Part shown: piece after piece, positions 44,102-52,277 of the stretch | Position numbering within the stretch: position 1 is the stretch's first letter | Layout: each line of letters begins with the position of its first letter | Assembly (NCBI RefSeq): GCF_018130145.1 | Contig: NZ_JAFCMB010000009.1 | Location: 124,001 to 188,000, forward strand | Source: Bradyrhizobium sp. AUGA SZCCT0176 | GTDB lineage: Bacteria > Pseudomonadota > Alphaproteobacteria > Rhizobiales > Xanthobacteraceae | DNA: 64,000 bases | Direction: 5' to 3' | Notes under the pieces: generated by a model | Seen by the model: only the letters and a program-made list of their open reading frames with translations | What the model was told of the DNA's origin: nothing | Databases searched by the model: none | Translations under genes and position numbers: made by a program

Positions 44102-44571
44102 CTTACCCTCCAAAAACAGAGGGCGCAGGGAATGCCGGATGCGCGCTGCACCCGCGATCTCGTGTGCGATTGTGCTAAGAAAGCTGCACACGAGCATACA
44201 GGGCAGCGGAGAACATCCGACATTCCCTGCGCAGTGGCTTTACGGCTTATGACGCGCTCTCCCCGGTGAGACGGCCTCTATTGCCACCGTCGCCCCTCGG
44301 AAGCGTTAGCTCCCGAAAGACTTGACGCCGTTACGGGCGCCAGGACCACACGCTTTCGCCGTACGCCTTTGCTGCGACCGTCAATCGCAACATCAACGTC
44401 CACCGCATCCCCGCCCCTCGTCATGACGACGGCCGACGCCCCTCTGAGTGGGACGGGATGGCTGAGAATGTGCCGGTGATTTGGGTCCACGGGAAGCAAA
44501 ATATTTTTGATTTACAGAAATTTTGGACTTGACACGATTTCCGTAAATCAGAACTGATTTGCCCGTCGGGT
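44102..44571. repeat. 470-bp dispersed element, copy 2 (inverted relative to copy 1)
   Basis: The reverse complement of this stretch matches 27725-28194 along nearly its whole length. It retains the large hairpin (44123-44141 against 44214-44232, one mismatch), the TTGACA-containing end and the small terminal hairpin. On the minus strand, 44278-44424 holds an open frame of 48 codons starting MTRGGDAVDVDVAIDG, intact here but frameshifted in copy 1. I recall short spurious ORFs with these words annotated widely in Bradyrhizobium, consistent with a dispersed repeat rather than a gene. Confidence 0.9.
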
Positions 44572-44633
44572 TGATATGTCGCACGCAGTCCTCAAGATTA
44601 CGCTTGCATGCGAGGCGACGCAGCGACGTTTGC

Positions 44634-44844
44634 AGGGCGGATTGGAGCCGACTTGTCCGCCGTAGCTCGGAGAGCGAAGGCGGAAGGCGTAATCCGCCGC
44701 CCTGGCTACATCGCAAACTGGGTCTGTGCATCAAACGCTCTATGTCGAATGATCGTCACGCGATCGACCAGCGGAGATTCTAGCGAAGATGAGCGCCTGA
44801 CGATAACCTGGATGGCGGATTACGCCTTCCGCTCAATCCGCCCT
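44634..44844. repeat. Long inverted repeat with AGGGCGGATTG arms and a GACTTGTCCGCCG core
   Basis: AGGGCGGATTG (44634-44644) and CAATCCGCCCT (44834-44844) are perfect 11-bp arms. Inside, GGAAGGCGTAATCCGCC pairs with GGCGGATTACGCCTTCC. The core GACTTGTCCGCCGTAGCTC is shared with 30253-30399 and, in part, 25274-25424. It directly abuts the transposase remnant that starts near 44857. Confidence 0.88.
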
Positions 44845-44856
44845 ACGGTCTTGATT

Positions 44857-45188
44857 CTCACGCCTGGCAACACCGCCGACTGCACAGTCGGGCCGGCATG
44901 TGTCAGTCTGCTCGACGGCATCGCCGAGTTGCTCGGTGACAAGGCTTATGACAGCAACTCGTTCCGCAAGTCACTGCGCAGGGACGGCATCAAACCGGTG
45001 ATCCCAGGCCGGTCAAATCGGAAGAAACGCATACGTCACGACAAGCTAGCCTAAAGGATCGCAACGTCATCGAGCGCTGCTACTGCAGGCTCAAGGACTT
45101 CAGGCGCATCGCAACGCGCTACGACAAACTCGCTCGGAACTACTTCTCAGCCCTGTGCCTCGTTGCCGCCGTGGCATTCTGGCTTTAG
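44857..45188 (+). pseudogene. IS5-family transposase remnant (3' part, frameshifted)
   Basis: The first part reads LTPGNTADC, then LLGDKAYDSNSFR and PVIPGRSNRKKRIRHDK up to a stop at 45052-45054. Continuing in another frame from 45054 are NVIERCYCRLKDFRRIATRY, DKLARNYFSAL and LVAAVAFWL to a stop at 45186. These are the conserved C-terminal blocks of IS5/IS427-type DDE transposases, including the catalytic Glu region (NVIERCYCRLKD). The N-terminal half, with the first catalytic Asp, is missing and its place is taken by the inverted repeat. No terminal inverted repeats are identifiable. Confidence 0.85.
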
Positions 45189-45273
45189 TCGTGCGCGGTT
45201 TCCGCTTTTGGGATAACATGGCGGGCGTGTCGGCACCCGGATGACGACGGGAAACCGCGAAGGGGAGCTTGGA

Positions 45274-45807
45274 ATGAGCTCGCAGCGAGTGTCGGGAACC
45301 GCCGTGCAACGAACCATTGCCGTCCTGGGCTCGGCGGTTTTCTTCGTGGTCGCCCCATGTACGCTGGCGGGGCTCGTTCCATGGTCGATCACGGGTTGGC
45401 AACTCCGGCCGCCGTTCCTTGGTCTGGAGCTGACGCGCGGCATCGGCGCGATAATGATTCTCGCAGGCGTGCCTGGGCTCGTTGACGCATTTGCGCGTTT
45501 CGCGCTGCAGGGTCTCGGCACCCCCGCGCCCATCGCGCCGACCCGGAATCTCGTGGTGACCGGTCTCTACCGTTATGTGCGTAATCCAATATACGTCGCG
45601 GTCGTTGCCATCATCCTGGGTCAAGCGGTGCTGATGGGCGATTGGCGCCTCATCGTCTACGGCGCGCTGCTCTGGCTCTTCTTCCACGTCTTCGTCGTGG
45701 CGTACGAAGAACCCACGCTCGAGCGGACGTTTGGGAGTGAGTACGAGGCGTTCCGCGCCGCCGTCCCGCGCTGGATACCGCGGATGACCCCATGGCGGGC
45801 GAAATGA
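45274..45807 (+). CDS. Isoprenylcysteine carboxyl methyltransferase (ICMT)-like membrane protein
   Basis: A 177-residue membrane protein with four or so hydrophobic segments (TIAVLGSAVFFVVAPCTLAG, GIGAIMILAGVPGLV, VAVVAIILGQAVL, LIVYGALLWLFFHVFVV). GLYRYVRNPIYVAVVAIILG and YEEPTLERTFGSEYEAF are the conserved PEMT/ICMT-type motifs around the SAM pocket. Bacterial members methylate lipids or unknown isoprenoid-like substrates. ATG at 45274 follows GGGGAG; a start at 45241 is also possible. It lies in a decayed region, between a transposase remnant and a binding-protein remnant. Confidence 0.85.
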   Translation: MSSQRVSGTAVQRTIAVLGSAVFFVVAPCTLAGLVPWSITGWQLRPPFLGLELTRGIGAIMILAGVPGLVDAFARFALQGLGTPAPIAPTRNLVVTGLYRYVRNPIYVAVVAIILGQAVLMGDWRLIVYGALLWLFFHVFVVAYEEPTLERTFGSEYEAFRAAVPRWIPRMTPWRAK

Positions 45808-45847
45808 TCGGTGGCCCGCGGTTGTGCGAGCCGCTGCTCGCGACCGA

Positions 45848-45999
45848 TCTCGGCGGATTCTCAAAGGGACAAACGTAAACGAGTTGCCGGTTCAGATGCC
45901 GGCAAAGTTCGAACTGTGATCAATCTTCGAACCGCTAAAATGCTTGGTTTAAGCGTACCAACGACACTATTCGGCCGGGCGGACGAGGTGATCGAGTAG
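45848..45999 (+). pseudogene. C-terminal remnant of an ABC-type (PF04392-like) substrate-binding protein
   Basis: The text reads RRILKGTNVNELPVQMPAKF and EL in one frame; at 45916 a one-base deletion shifts to VINLRTAKMLGLSVP and ends GRADEVIE, then a stop. The same ending (FVINLKAAKAIGLTIPPAVL then ARADEVIE) closes the intact gene at 46243-47241. The first five-sixths of the gene are gone. Downstream, both copies share GGCACAAAGC and a GATGTCCG word, so flanking DNA was duplicated too. The rest of the 435-bp gap up to 46242 holds nothing I recognise. Confidence 0.8.
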
Positions 46000-46242
46000 C
46001 GCTGCTGTTTACGGCGGCGCGCATATCCGCTTGTGGCACAAAGCGTCAGTTTGCGCGGTGCAAGGCGATGTCCGGAGTTAGGGGTAAAACCGACCTGCCG
46101 ATTGAACGCCCGGACTTCTCAGAATGCCCCAAGGCGGACATTGGACCCCACCCAAATATACTTCCTTCGACCGCCGACAACACCTTCCAAGCATCGGGCT
46201 TGGACAGATACACTTCCCGCATCCTGATCCTGGGAGGCGGGC

Positions 46243-47241
46243 ATGAGACGGCGCGCGTTCATTGGGCTAATCGGCGGCCTGGCCGTGTCTCCAATCGCTG
46301 GGCGGGCGCAGCAGCCAACAAAGATGAAGCGGCTCGCACTAGCTGACCCTGCGCTAAAGGTTGCCGACATGCGGATTGGAGGCGACTCGGGTTACACGTT
46401 GGGTCTTCAGGAACTCCAGCGCCTTGGTTATATCGAAGGTCAGAATTTGATCATCGACCGGTTTTCGGCTGGCGGGACAGGGGAATATGGCGACCTCGCA
46501 GCCAAAATCGTCAGCGCGCATCCAGACGTGATCTTTGCTCCGGGCACGTCTATCACTCTCGCATTGAAAGCGGCGACTAGCACAATTCCCATCGTTGCCA
46601 TCACTGGCGATCCGATTCGATTTGGAGTGGTATCCAGCCTGTCGCATCCGGGCGGAAACGTTACGGGGGTTAGCATTGATGCTGGCGTTGAACTTTGGGG
46701 TAAGCGTCTTGAACTGCTTGCTGAAGCCATCCCAAAGGCTCGCAACGTGCTTTTCGTTTCAACGCAAGCGGGTTGGGAGGCTGCGGGCGGCAAGGCGACG
46801 CGGGAGGCAGCTCAAAGGCTCGGTATTGCGTTAGCGATTGCGCCCGTGTCCACTCCGGTCAATGAACAGGCATACAGCGACGCTTTTCAAGCCATCCAGC
46901 GGGACCAAGCCGATGGACTTGTGATTGCAAATATTATCAACGCCTACGCTCATCGCTTTCTTCTCGTTAAACTCGCCCAGCAAATCGGTCTCCCGACGAT
47001 GTTTGTTTTTCGCGAGCAGGCGGAAGCCGGAGGATTGATGTCTTATTCCATGGACCTAAAGTACGCCATTCGGGTCGCTAATGCGCAGGTGGCTGAGATA
47101 TTGCGCGGTAGCAAACCAAGCGAGATGCCGTATGTCCAAGGGACGCGATACGAGTTTGTGATCAACCTGAAGGCCGCAAAGGCAATAGGTCTCACGATTC
47201 CTCCGGCAGTACTCGCCCGCGCCGACGAGGTGATCGAATAA
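46243..47241 (+). CDS. ABC transporter substrate-binding protein (ABC_sub_bind, TrpX-like fold)
   Basis: A 332-residue exported binding protein. Residues 1-25 form a twin-arginine-like signal (MRRRAFIGLIGGLAVSPIAG). The mature part has ELQRLGYIEGQNLIIDRFSA, HPDVIFAPGTSITLALK, RFGVVSSLSHPGGNVTGVS and the ending LKAAKAIGLTIPPAVLARAD, all typical of this very expanded family in Bradyrhizobium. No permease or ATPase gene is adjacent, so it is an orphan. Base composition is lower in GC than the core genes around it. The frameshifted remnant 243 bases upstream shows that a paralogue once stood in tandem. Confidence 0.9.
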   Translation: MRRRAFIGLIGGLAVSPIAGRAQQPTKMKRLALADPALKVADMRIGGDSGYTLGLQELQRLGYIEGQNLIIDRFSAGGTGEYGDLAAKIVSAHPDVIFAPGTSITLALKAATSTIPIVAITGDPIRFGVVSSLSHPGGNVTGVSIDAGVELWGKRLELLAEAIPKARNVLFVSTQAGWEAAGGKATREAAQRLGIALAIAPVSTPVNEQAYSDAFQAIQRDQADGLVIANIINAYAHRFLLVKLAQQIGLPTMFVFREQAEAGGLMSYSMDLKYAIRVANAQVAEILRGSKPSEMPYVQGTRYEFVINLKAAKAIGLTIPPAVLARADEVIE

Positions 47242-47285
47242 AGTCGTCTATTGGCACAAAGCAGACGTGCTGAGGGCCGGCCTGG

Positions 47286-47314
47286 ATGTCCGCTTCTGGA
47301 CGTAACGCGGACAT
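47286..47314. repeat. Short inverted repeat ATGTCCGC...GCGGACAT
   Basis: Perfect eight-base arms with a 13-base loop in the 99-bp gap between the binding protein and aroC 3' ends. It has no T-run on either strand. A convergent-gene terminator role is possible; this word also occurs in pieces near 46066. Confidence 0.6.
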
Positions 47315-47340
47315 TATCACAAGCCCTTCGCGCTCATCGG

Positions 47341-48429
47341 CTACCCGCCCACCTGCCCGCGATGGCGCAGCAGATGATCCGCCAGCACGCAGGCCATCAT
47401 GGCTTCGCCGACCGGCACCGCGCGGATGCCGACGCAGGGATCGTGACGGCCCTTGGTCATGATGTCGGTGTCGGCGCCGGAGCGATCCACGGTCTGGCGC
47501 GGCGACAGGATCGACGAGGTCGGCTTGACCGCAAAGCGCACCACGACCGGCTGGCCGGTGGAAATGCCGCCCAGGACGCCGCCGGCATGGTTGGACAGGA
47601 AGCGCGTGCCGTTGTTGCCGGTGCGCATCTCGTCGGCGTTTTGCTCGCCCGACAATTCGGCCGCACCAAAGCCGGCGCCGATCTCGACGCCCTTCACCGC
47701 GTTGATGCTCATCATCGCCGCCGCCAGTTCGCCGTCGAGCTTGGCGTAGATCGGCGCGCCGAGGCCGGCCGGCACGCCTTCGGCGACGACTTCGATCACG
47801 GCGCCGATCGAGGAGCCGCTCTTGCGGATGCCGTCGAGATACTGCTCGAAGAACGCGGCCTTGTCCTTGTCCGGGCAGAAGAACGGATTGCGCGCGATCT
47901 CGTCCCAGTCCCACTTCTCGCGATCGATCTTGTGCGGACCCATCTGCACCAGCGCGCCGCGCACTTTGACATCGGGCAGGATTTTTCGCGCGATGGCGCC
48001 GGCCGCGACGCGCGTCGCGGTCTCGCGCGCCGACGAGCGCCCGCCGCCGCGATAGTCGCGCAGGCCGTATTTGGCCTCATAGGTGAAGTCGGCATGGCCG
48101 GGCCGGAACTTGTCCTTGATCTCGGAATAGTCCTTCGAGCGCTGGTCGGTGTTCTCGATCAGAAGCGCGATCGGCGTTCCCGTCGTCACCTGCACCCCGG
48201 TCTCGGGATGGGCCATCACGCCGGACAGGATTTTGACCGCATCCGGTTCCTGGCGCTGGGTGGTGAAGCGCGACTGGCCGGGACGGCGGCGATCGAGATC
48301 CTGCTGGATGTCCTCATTGGTCAGCGGGATCAGCGGCGGGCAGCCGTCGACCACGCAGCCGATCGCGATCCCGTGGCTCTCGCCAAAGGTCGTGACCCGG
48401 AACATGTGGCCGAAGGTGTTGAAGGACAT
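47341..48429 (-). CDS. aroC: Chorismate synthase
   Basis: Final enzyme of the shikimate pathway: converts EPSP to chorismate, requiring reduced FMN. The 362 residues begin MSFNTFGHMFRVTTFGESHG, the family start with the invariant His. RPGQSRFTTQRQEPD, the GGGRSSARETATRVAAGAIA segment and TGNNGTRFLSNHAGGVLGGI are signatures. The length is usual for bacterial AroC. It is followed, in the leftward direction, by the accessory patch, and preceded by an inverted repeat and the phosphatase gene on the same strand. Confidence 0.97.
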   Translation of the reverse strand: MSFNTFGHMFRVTTFGESHGIAIGCVVDGCPPLIPLTNEDIQQDLDRRRPGQSRFTTQRQEPDAVKILSGVMAHPETGVQVTTGTPIALLIENTDQRSKDYSEIKDKFRPGHADFTYEAKYGLRDYRGGGRSSARETATRVAAGAIARKILPDVKVRGALVQMGPHKIDREKWDWDEIARNPFFCPDKDKAAFFEQYLDGIRKSGSSIGAVIEVVAEGVPAGLGAPIYAKLDGELAAAMMSINAVKGVEIGAGFGAAELSGEQNADEMRTGNNGTRFLSNHAGGVLGGISTGQPVVVRFAVKPTSSILSPRQTVDRSGADTDIMTKGRHDPCVGIRAVPVGEAMMACVLADHLLRHRGQVGG

Positions 48430-48500
48430 TTTGAGCGTCTAGCCTCGAACAGTAAGTATCAATTCTGACTTAACGCGCGCGGCTCAAGGGGTCAAATACG

Positions 48501-48592
48501 TCATGGCCGGGCTTGTCCCGGCCATCCACGTCTTGCTTCCTCGACTTCCAGAGACAAAGACGTGGATGCCCGGCACAAGGCCGGGCATGACG
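48501..48592. repeat. Inverted repeat with TCATGGCCGGGCTTG arms
   Basis: Left arm TCATGGCCGGGCTTGTCCCG with ATCCACGTCTTG; right arm CAAAGACGTGGATGCCCGGC continuing to GGCCGGGCATGACG. It lies between aroC and the phosphatase gene, both on the minus strand. Same style as the GTCGTCCCGG family but a different arm sequence. Confidence 0.85.
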
Positions 48593-48618
48593 GCGGATGG
48601 ATACGCTGTCGGTCACCC

Positions 48619-49218
48619 TTAACTATACTTCTGCAGACCACCGTCCCGAAAGACGTAAACGGCGCCCTGCTCGATGGTCAGGTCGGCGGCGCTGAGCGGC
48701 GTCTCGATGCCGAGCGCCACCATCAGGGCCCGCGCCGTGCCGCCATGCGCCACTGCGACGGTGTCGGCCGCCACCGACGCATACCAATCCTGCATCCTCG
48801 CCTGCACGTCGACATAGCTCTCGCCGCCCGGCGGCGACACCGTCCATTTCTCGGCCTGGCGCTTGGCATAGAGATCGGGGTCGCGCAGCTGTATCTCTGG
48901 CAGCGTCGCGCCTTCCCACTCGCCGTAGCCGATCTCGCGCAAACGGTCGTCGAGCGCGTAGCCGTCGCGCGGCAGCTTCAGTGATCCGCGCACCAGCTCC
49001 ATCGTCGCGCGGGCGCGGATCAGCGGGCTCGCGACAAACGAAAGCTCGGATCTGTCGCGGCCATGGCGGGCGAAGAGATCGCCGAGGACATTGCCGGCAT
49101 GGGCCGCCTGCCTGCGGCCGAGATCGTTCAGCGGAATGTCCTGCACACCCTGTAGCCGCCCTTCGGCATTCCACGATGTCTCGCCATGGCGAATGTAATA
49201 GATGACAGGCGCAGGCAT
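48619..49218 (-). CDS. Histidine phosphatase family protein
   Basis: A 199-residue phosphoglycerate mutase-like phosphatase. YIRHGETSWNAEGRLQG carries the phospho-accepting His (RHGE), and VAVAHGGTARALMVAL carries the second active-site His. RAGAMD-type mutase insertions are absent, so it is a phosphatase rather than a dedicated mutase. The substrate could be a sugar phosphate or a cobalamin-type phosphate. ATG at 49218 gives the usual N-terminus, MPAPVIYYIRHGE. Relatives are commonly found next to aroC in Bradyrhizobium, as I recall. Confidence 0.9.
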   Translation of the reverse strand: MPAPVIYYIRHGETSWNAEGRLQGVQDIPLNDLGRRQAAHAGNVLGDLFARHGRDRSELSFVASPLIRARATMELVRGSLKLPRDGYALDDRLREIGYGEWEGATLPEIQLRDPDLYAKRQAEKWTVSPPGGESYVDVQARMQDWYASVAADTVAVAHGGTARALMVALGIETPLSAADLTIEQGAVYVFRDGGLQKYS

Positions 49219-49343
49219 CGGACTGGCGGCTATTCCTCAGGCAACGAATGGGAGAGCGCGCGGCATGCGGCTTCCAGTCGCGCTTGGCATTACGGTTGGA
49301 GGTACACCAGCACTCCAGCGGGGTACAGTCCAGATCCGCTTGA

Positions 49344-49363
49344 GGGTAATCCTGGGATTACCC
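49344..49363. promoter_or_regulatory. Perfect 9-bp inverted repeat upstream of the ECF sigma gene
   Basis: GGGTAATCC-TG-GGATTACCC lies 110 bases before the sigma-factor ATG and 126 bases from the divergent phosphatase start. No T-run follows, so an operator is more likely than a terminator. The protein binding it is unknown. Confidence 0.45.
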
Positions 49364-49473
49364 TTGGGTTTAACGCTGTCTTGCGCGAGCCTCAATGGGC
49401 GGAATAGACGCATCGATTGGGTGTTATGCTGGTTAAGGCGTTCGCGCCGGAATGACCTGAATATCTGGTGACA

Positions 49474-49962
49474 ATGACCGCGTTTCGCCAAAGTGTCGAA
49501 GCCATGATCCCGGCGCTGCGCCGCTACGCGCGTGCGCTCGCGCGCGACGCCGATATCGCCGACGATCTGGTGCAGGACACGCTGGTGCGCGCGTTGCGTT
49601 CGGAACGGTTGTTTCTCGGCGGCGACGTCAGGAGCTGGCTCTATACGATCCTGACCAACCTCAACAAGAACCGGCGGCGATCGCTGGCGCGGCGGCCGCA
49701 ATTCATGCCGCTGCTCGACAACAACCCGGACGCCAGCGGGACCGAAGCGGAAGGCCGCGACATCGCCCGTGCGTTGTCGACGCTGGTGGAAGAGCAGCGC
49801 TCGGTGCTGCTGCTGGTGATGCTGGAAGGGTTGAGTTACCGCGAGGTCGCCGACATCCAGGGCGTACCGATCGGGACTGTGATGTCCCGGCTTGCCCGGG
49901 CGCGCGCGCACGTCAAAGCCTCGCTCGAGGGCGAGCGCACCGCGCTCAGACGGGTGAAGTGA
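49474..49962 (+). CDS. RNA polymerase sigma factor, ECF (sigma-70) family
   Basis: A 162-residue ECF sigma factor. Region 2 includes LARDADIADDLVQDTLVRAL and the -10 recognising WLYTILTNLNKNRRR. Region 4 has LSYREVADIQGVPIGTVMSR, the helix-turn-helix that reads the -35 element. ATG at 49474 is chosen over a GTG two codons upstream. The anti-sigma gene starts 76 bases later on the same strand, the usual pairing. The group looks like rhizobial ECFs with a membrane anti-sigma; no promoter of ECF type is recognisable by eye upstream. Confidence 0.93.
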   Translation: MTAFRQSVEAMIPALRRYARALARDADIADDLVQDTLVRALRSERLFLGGDVRSWLYTILTNLNKNRRRSLARRPQFMPLLDNNPDASGTEAEGRDIARALSTLVEEQRSVLLLVMLEGLSYREVADIQGVPIGTVMSRLARARAHVKASLEGERTALRRVK

Positions 49963-50038
49963 TGCAGGCGATGCAAACAGGACGCGTGATAGCAGGCGAT
50001 AGGCAGATTCAGATCACGAGTAGACAGAGACGACGACG

Positions 50039-50812
50039 ATGACCGACCCCCATATTCCCGTCACCGAAGACGAACTGCATGCTTACGTCGACAACGAGCT
50101 GCCGGCGGAGCGCCGCGGCGATGTCGAAGCGTGGCTCGCGGCGCACCCCGACGATGCGGCGCGCGTGCGGTCGTGGCGCACGATGGCGGAAGCGCTGCAT
50201 GTCCGCTACGACGGCATCGTCGACGAGGCGGTGCCGAGGCGGCTCGAGATCGAGCGGCTGGTGCGCCAGCCGCGCAAATGGTTCTACGGCGCGATTGCCG
50301 CAACGCTGGCGGCATTCATTGTCGGCGGCGGTGTCGGCTGGATGGCGCGCGGGGCTGCAGCAGCACCCTCGGCGCTGCAGAGTTTCACGACGGATGCGCT
50401 CGATGCGCACCGGCTCTATGTGGTCGAAGTGCGCCATCCCGTCGAAGTACCCGGCAGCGAACGCGCGCATCTGCAGGCATGGCTGACCAAGCGCTGCGGC
50501 TGGCTGGTGCGCGCGCCGGAATTGACCGCGGCGGGATTGAAGCTGGTCGGCGGGCGGCTGTTGCCCGGCGCCACCGGGCCTGCCTCGTTCATGATGTATG
50601 AGAGCGCATCGGGCGAGCGCTTCACGATCTACACGGCAAAGTCGGAAGCCGAGGCGACGCAGATGCGATTTTCGTCGGAGGGCAAGGAGAGCGCCTTGTT
50701 CTGGGCCGATCGCGGCGTGGCCTATGTGGTGGTGAGCAGCGTCGGCGACCGTGGCCGACTGACGCAGATCGCCCAATCGGTGTATGACCAGATGGAAAAG
50801 ACCGGGGGTTGA
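50039..50812 (+). CDS. Membrane anti-sigma factor
   Basis: A 257-residue single-pass protein. The cytoplasmic N-terminus (ITEDE-like VTEDELHAYVDNELPAERR) is the anti-sigma domain of RsgI/FecR-type proteins in alphaproteobacteria. The zinc-binding HxxxCxxC set is absent. A transmembrane segment is at about residues 80-100 (FYGAIAATLAAFIVGGGVGW). The periplasmic part of about 150 residues (RLYVVEVRHPVEVPG, TGPASFMMYESASGERF) probably senses stress. It pairs with the ECF sigma factor 76 bases upstream and is cotranscribed. Confidence 0.9.
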   Translation: MTDPHIPVTEDELHAYVDNELPAERRGDVEAWLAAHPDDAARVRSWRTMAEALHVRYDGIVDEAVPRRLEIERLVRQPRKWFYGAIAATLAAFIVGGGVGWMARGAAAAPSALQSFTTDALDAHRLYVVEVRHPVEVPGSERAHLQAWLTKRCGWLVRAPELTAAGLKLVGGRLLPGATGPASFMMYESASGERFTIYTAKSEAEATQMRFSSEGKESALFWADRGVAYVVVSSVGDRGRLTQIAQSVYDQMEKTGG

Positions 50813-50849
50813 GCGCCCTCACCATCCCGGTTGAACAAGCTTGTTGTTT

Positions 50850-50920
50850 GATGCGCTTTCCGTGCGCGAGCCGGTGTCCGTCCCGCATCAAGTGCGGGGC
50901 AGGTCTCGCTCGAAAACGCT
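50850..50920. repeat. Palindromic repeat, AACCGGT/AAAACGC family, divergent copy
   Basis: ATGCGCTTTCCGTGCGCGAG, CCGGTGTCC, CGCATCAAGTGCGGGGC and CTCGAAAACGCT occur in the order of the 54263 and 57178 copies, with substitutions. It lies in the 359-bp gap between the anti-sigma and DnaJ-like genes, together with the terminator at 51046. Confidence 0.7.
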
Positions 50921-51045
50921 ATACGTCAAGCCGTTTGTCCCAATTCTGACATCGAAAATCTGGAATCAAGACATCGGCGCGTCTCATTATCGCACTGGGT
51001 GATCACGCGAAAATGAGCGGCGCTCGATCCGCCGATCGGCGCAAG

Positions 51046-51101
51046 CGGCCTCGATCGGGGTTTGGTACCGCGCTGGTCCCCCTTTCGAGGCCGCCCTTTT
51101 T
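51046..51101. terminator. Large hairpin between convergent genes
   Basis: CGGCCTCGA (51046-51054) pairs with TCGAGGCCG (51085-51093), extended by GGGG/CCCC, and is followed by CCCTTTTTAA on the plus strand. It lies between the convergent anti-sigma and DnaJ-like genes and probably ends the anti-sigma transcript. A small RNA ending here is an alternative. Confidence 0.65.
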
Positions 51102-51171
51102 AAGGGAAGCACCTGAATTGTATCGGGAAATGGCCTGCCGCACTCCGCTGTTTTATTAGACCTGTTTTTGG

Positions 51172-52128
51172 TCAGCCGAAATCGCTGCGCGGATTGTAAG
51201 GGTGGCCGTCGCGCCACTTTTGCATCAATGCTTCAAGCTCGGCATCGTTCCCGTCAGGAAGAATAATCCTTGTCGTGACGAACAGGTCGCCGGTCGCGCC
51301 TGCCTTCGGCAGCCCCTTGCCCTTGAGACGGAAGGTGCGACCGCTGGAGGTGTTCTTCGGGATCGGAAACTCGACCGCGCCGCCGAGGGTCGGCACCCGA
51401 ATCTTCGCCCCGAGCACCGCCTCATAGAGCGTGATCGGCAGATCGAGCCGCAAGTCGCTGCCGTCGATCTTGAAGAAGGGATGCGGCGCAATGCTGACGG
51501 TGATCAGGAGGTCGCCCGGCGGATGGCCTTGCGCGGTCTCGCCCTGGCCTTTCAGCCGGATTTGCTGACCGGCGGCGACGCCTGCCGGAATTTTGACGTT
51601 GAGCTCCTTGCCGTTCGGCAAGCGGACGCGCTTCTCGGCCCCCTTGACCGACTCCTCCAGCGACACCGTCATGGCGACGCTGAGATCGAGATCGAGGCCG
51701 ATCCCGCCGGTATCGAATTCAAATCCTCTGCCACTGCCGGGACGTTGCCCGTGGGCCGCGCCGCCGAACATGCTGTTGAGGATGTCCTCGAAGCCGCCAC
51801 CGCCGCCGGGGCCGCCGCCGCTGCGGAAAGTGTGGCTTTCAAAGCCGCCGCCCGGACCGCCGGCACGGCCGCGCGGGCCGCCGCCGGGAAAGCCCTGAAA
51901 GCGCGGCTTGCCCTCGGCGTCGATCTCACCGCGATCGAACTGCTTGCGCTTGTCCTCGTCGCCGATGATCTCGTTGGCCGAGTTGATCTCGGAAAAACGC
52001 GCCGCGGATTTCGGATCGTTGGTGTTGTTGTCGGGGTGATGCTTCTTGGCGAGCTTGCGGTAAGCACTCTTGATCGCCGCAGCGCTGGCGCCCCGCGGCA
52101 CCCCCAAGACCTCATAGGGGTCGCGCAT
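51172..52128 (-). CDS. DnaJ-like co-chaperone (CbpA type)
   Basis: A 318-residue J-domain protein. Residues 1-65 form the J domain with the HPD motif (KLAKKHHPDNNTND). A Gly/Phe-rich linker follows (PGGGPRGRAGGPGGG). The C-terminal DnaJ domains include GLDLDLSVAMTVSLEESVKG, VKIPAGVAAGQQIRLKGQGE and GDLLITVSIAPHPFF. The cysteine zinc-finger of true DnaJ is absent, which places it with CbpA. It stimulates DnaK ATPase. It is 149 bases from the lipoprotein gene in the same direction. Confidence 0.94.
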   Translation of the reverse strand: MRDPYEVLGVPRGASAAAIKSAYRKLAKKHHPDNNTNDPKSAARFSEINSANEIIGDEDKRKQFDRGEIDAEGKPRFQGFPGGGPRGRAGGPGGGFESHTFRSGGGPGGGGGFEDILNSMFGGAAHGQRPGSGRGFEFDTGGIGLDLDLSVAMTVSLEESVKGAEKRVRLPNGKELNVKIPAGVAAGQQIRLKGQGETAQGHPPGDLLITVSIAPHPFFKIDGSDLRLDLPITLYEAVLGAKIRVPTLGGAVEFPIPKNTSSGRTFRLKGKGLPKAGATGDLFVTTRIILPDGNDAELEALMQKWRDGHPYNPRSDFG

Positions 52129-52277
52129 CCGTCACGTCTCCTTCACGGGAAATCGGTTCTAACCAAAGGGCTATATGCCCGCTTTGCCTTCATCTGGGGA
52201 GCCAGTTGCATTTTTGCAACTGCCGATGCCCCTGAAAACGGACCCTCAAAACGGGCCCTCAAGATTCTTGGGCTAGC

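Noticed and set aside
43990..44223. 77-codon minus-strand frame inside the 470-bp element (MSDVLRCPVCSC)
   Set aside because: The same text is part of a repeat present twice and is not conserved as an intact frame in copy 1, so it is most likely a spurious gene from the repeat.
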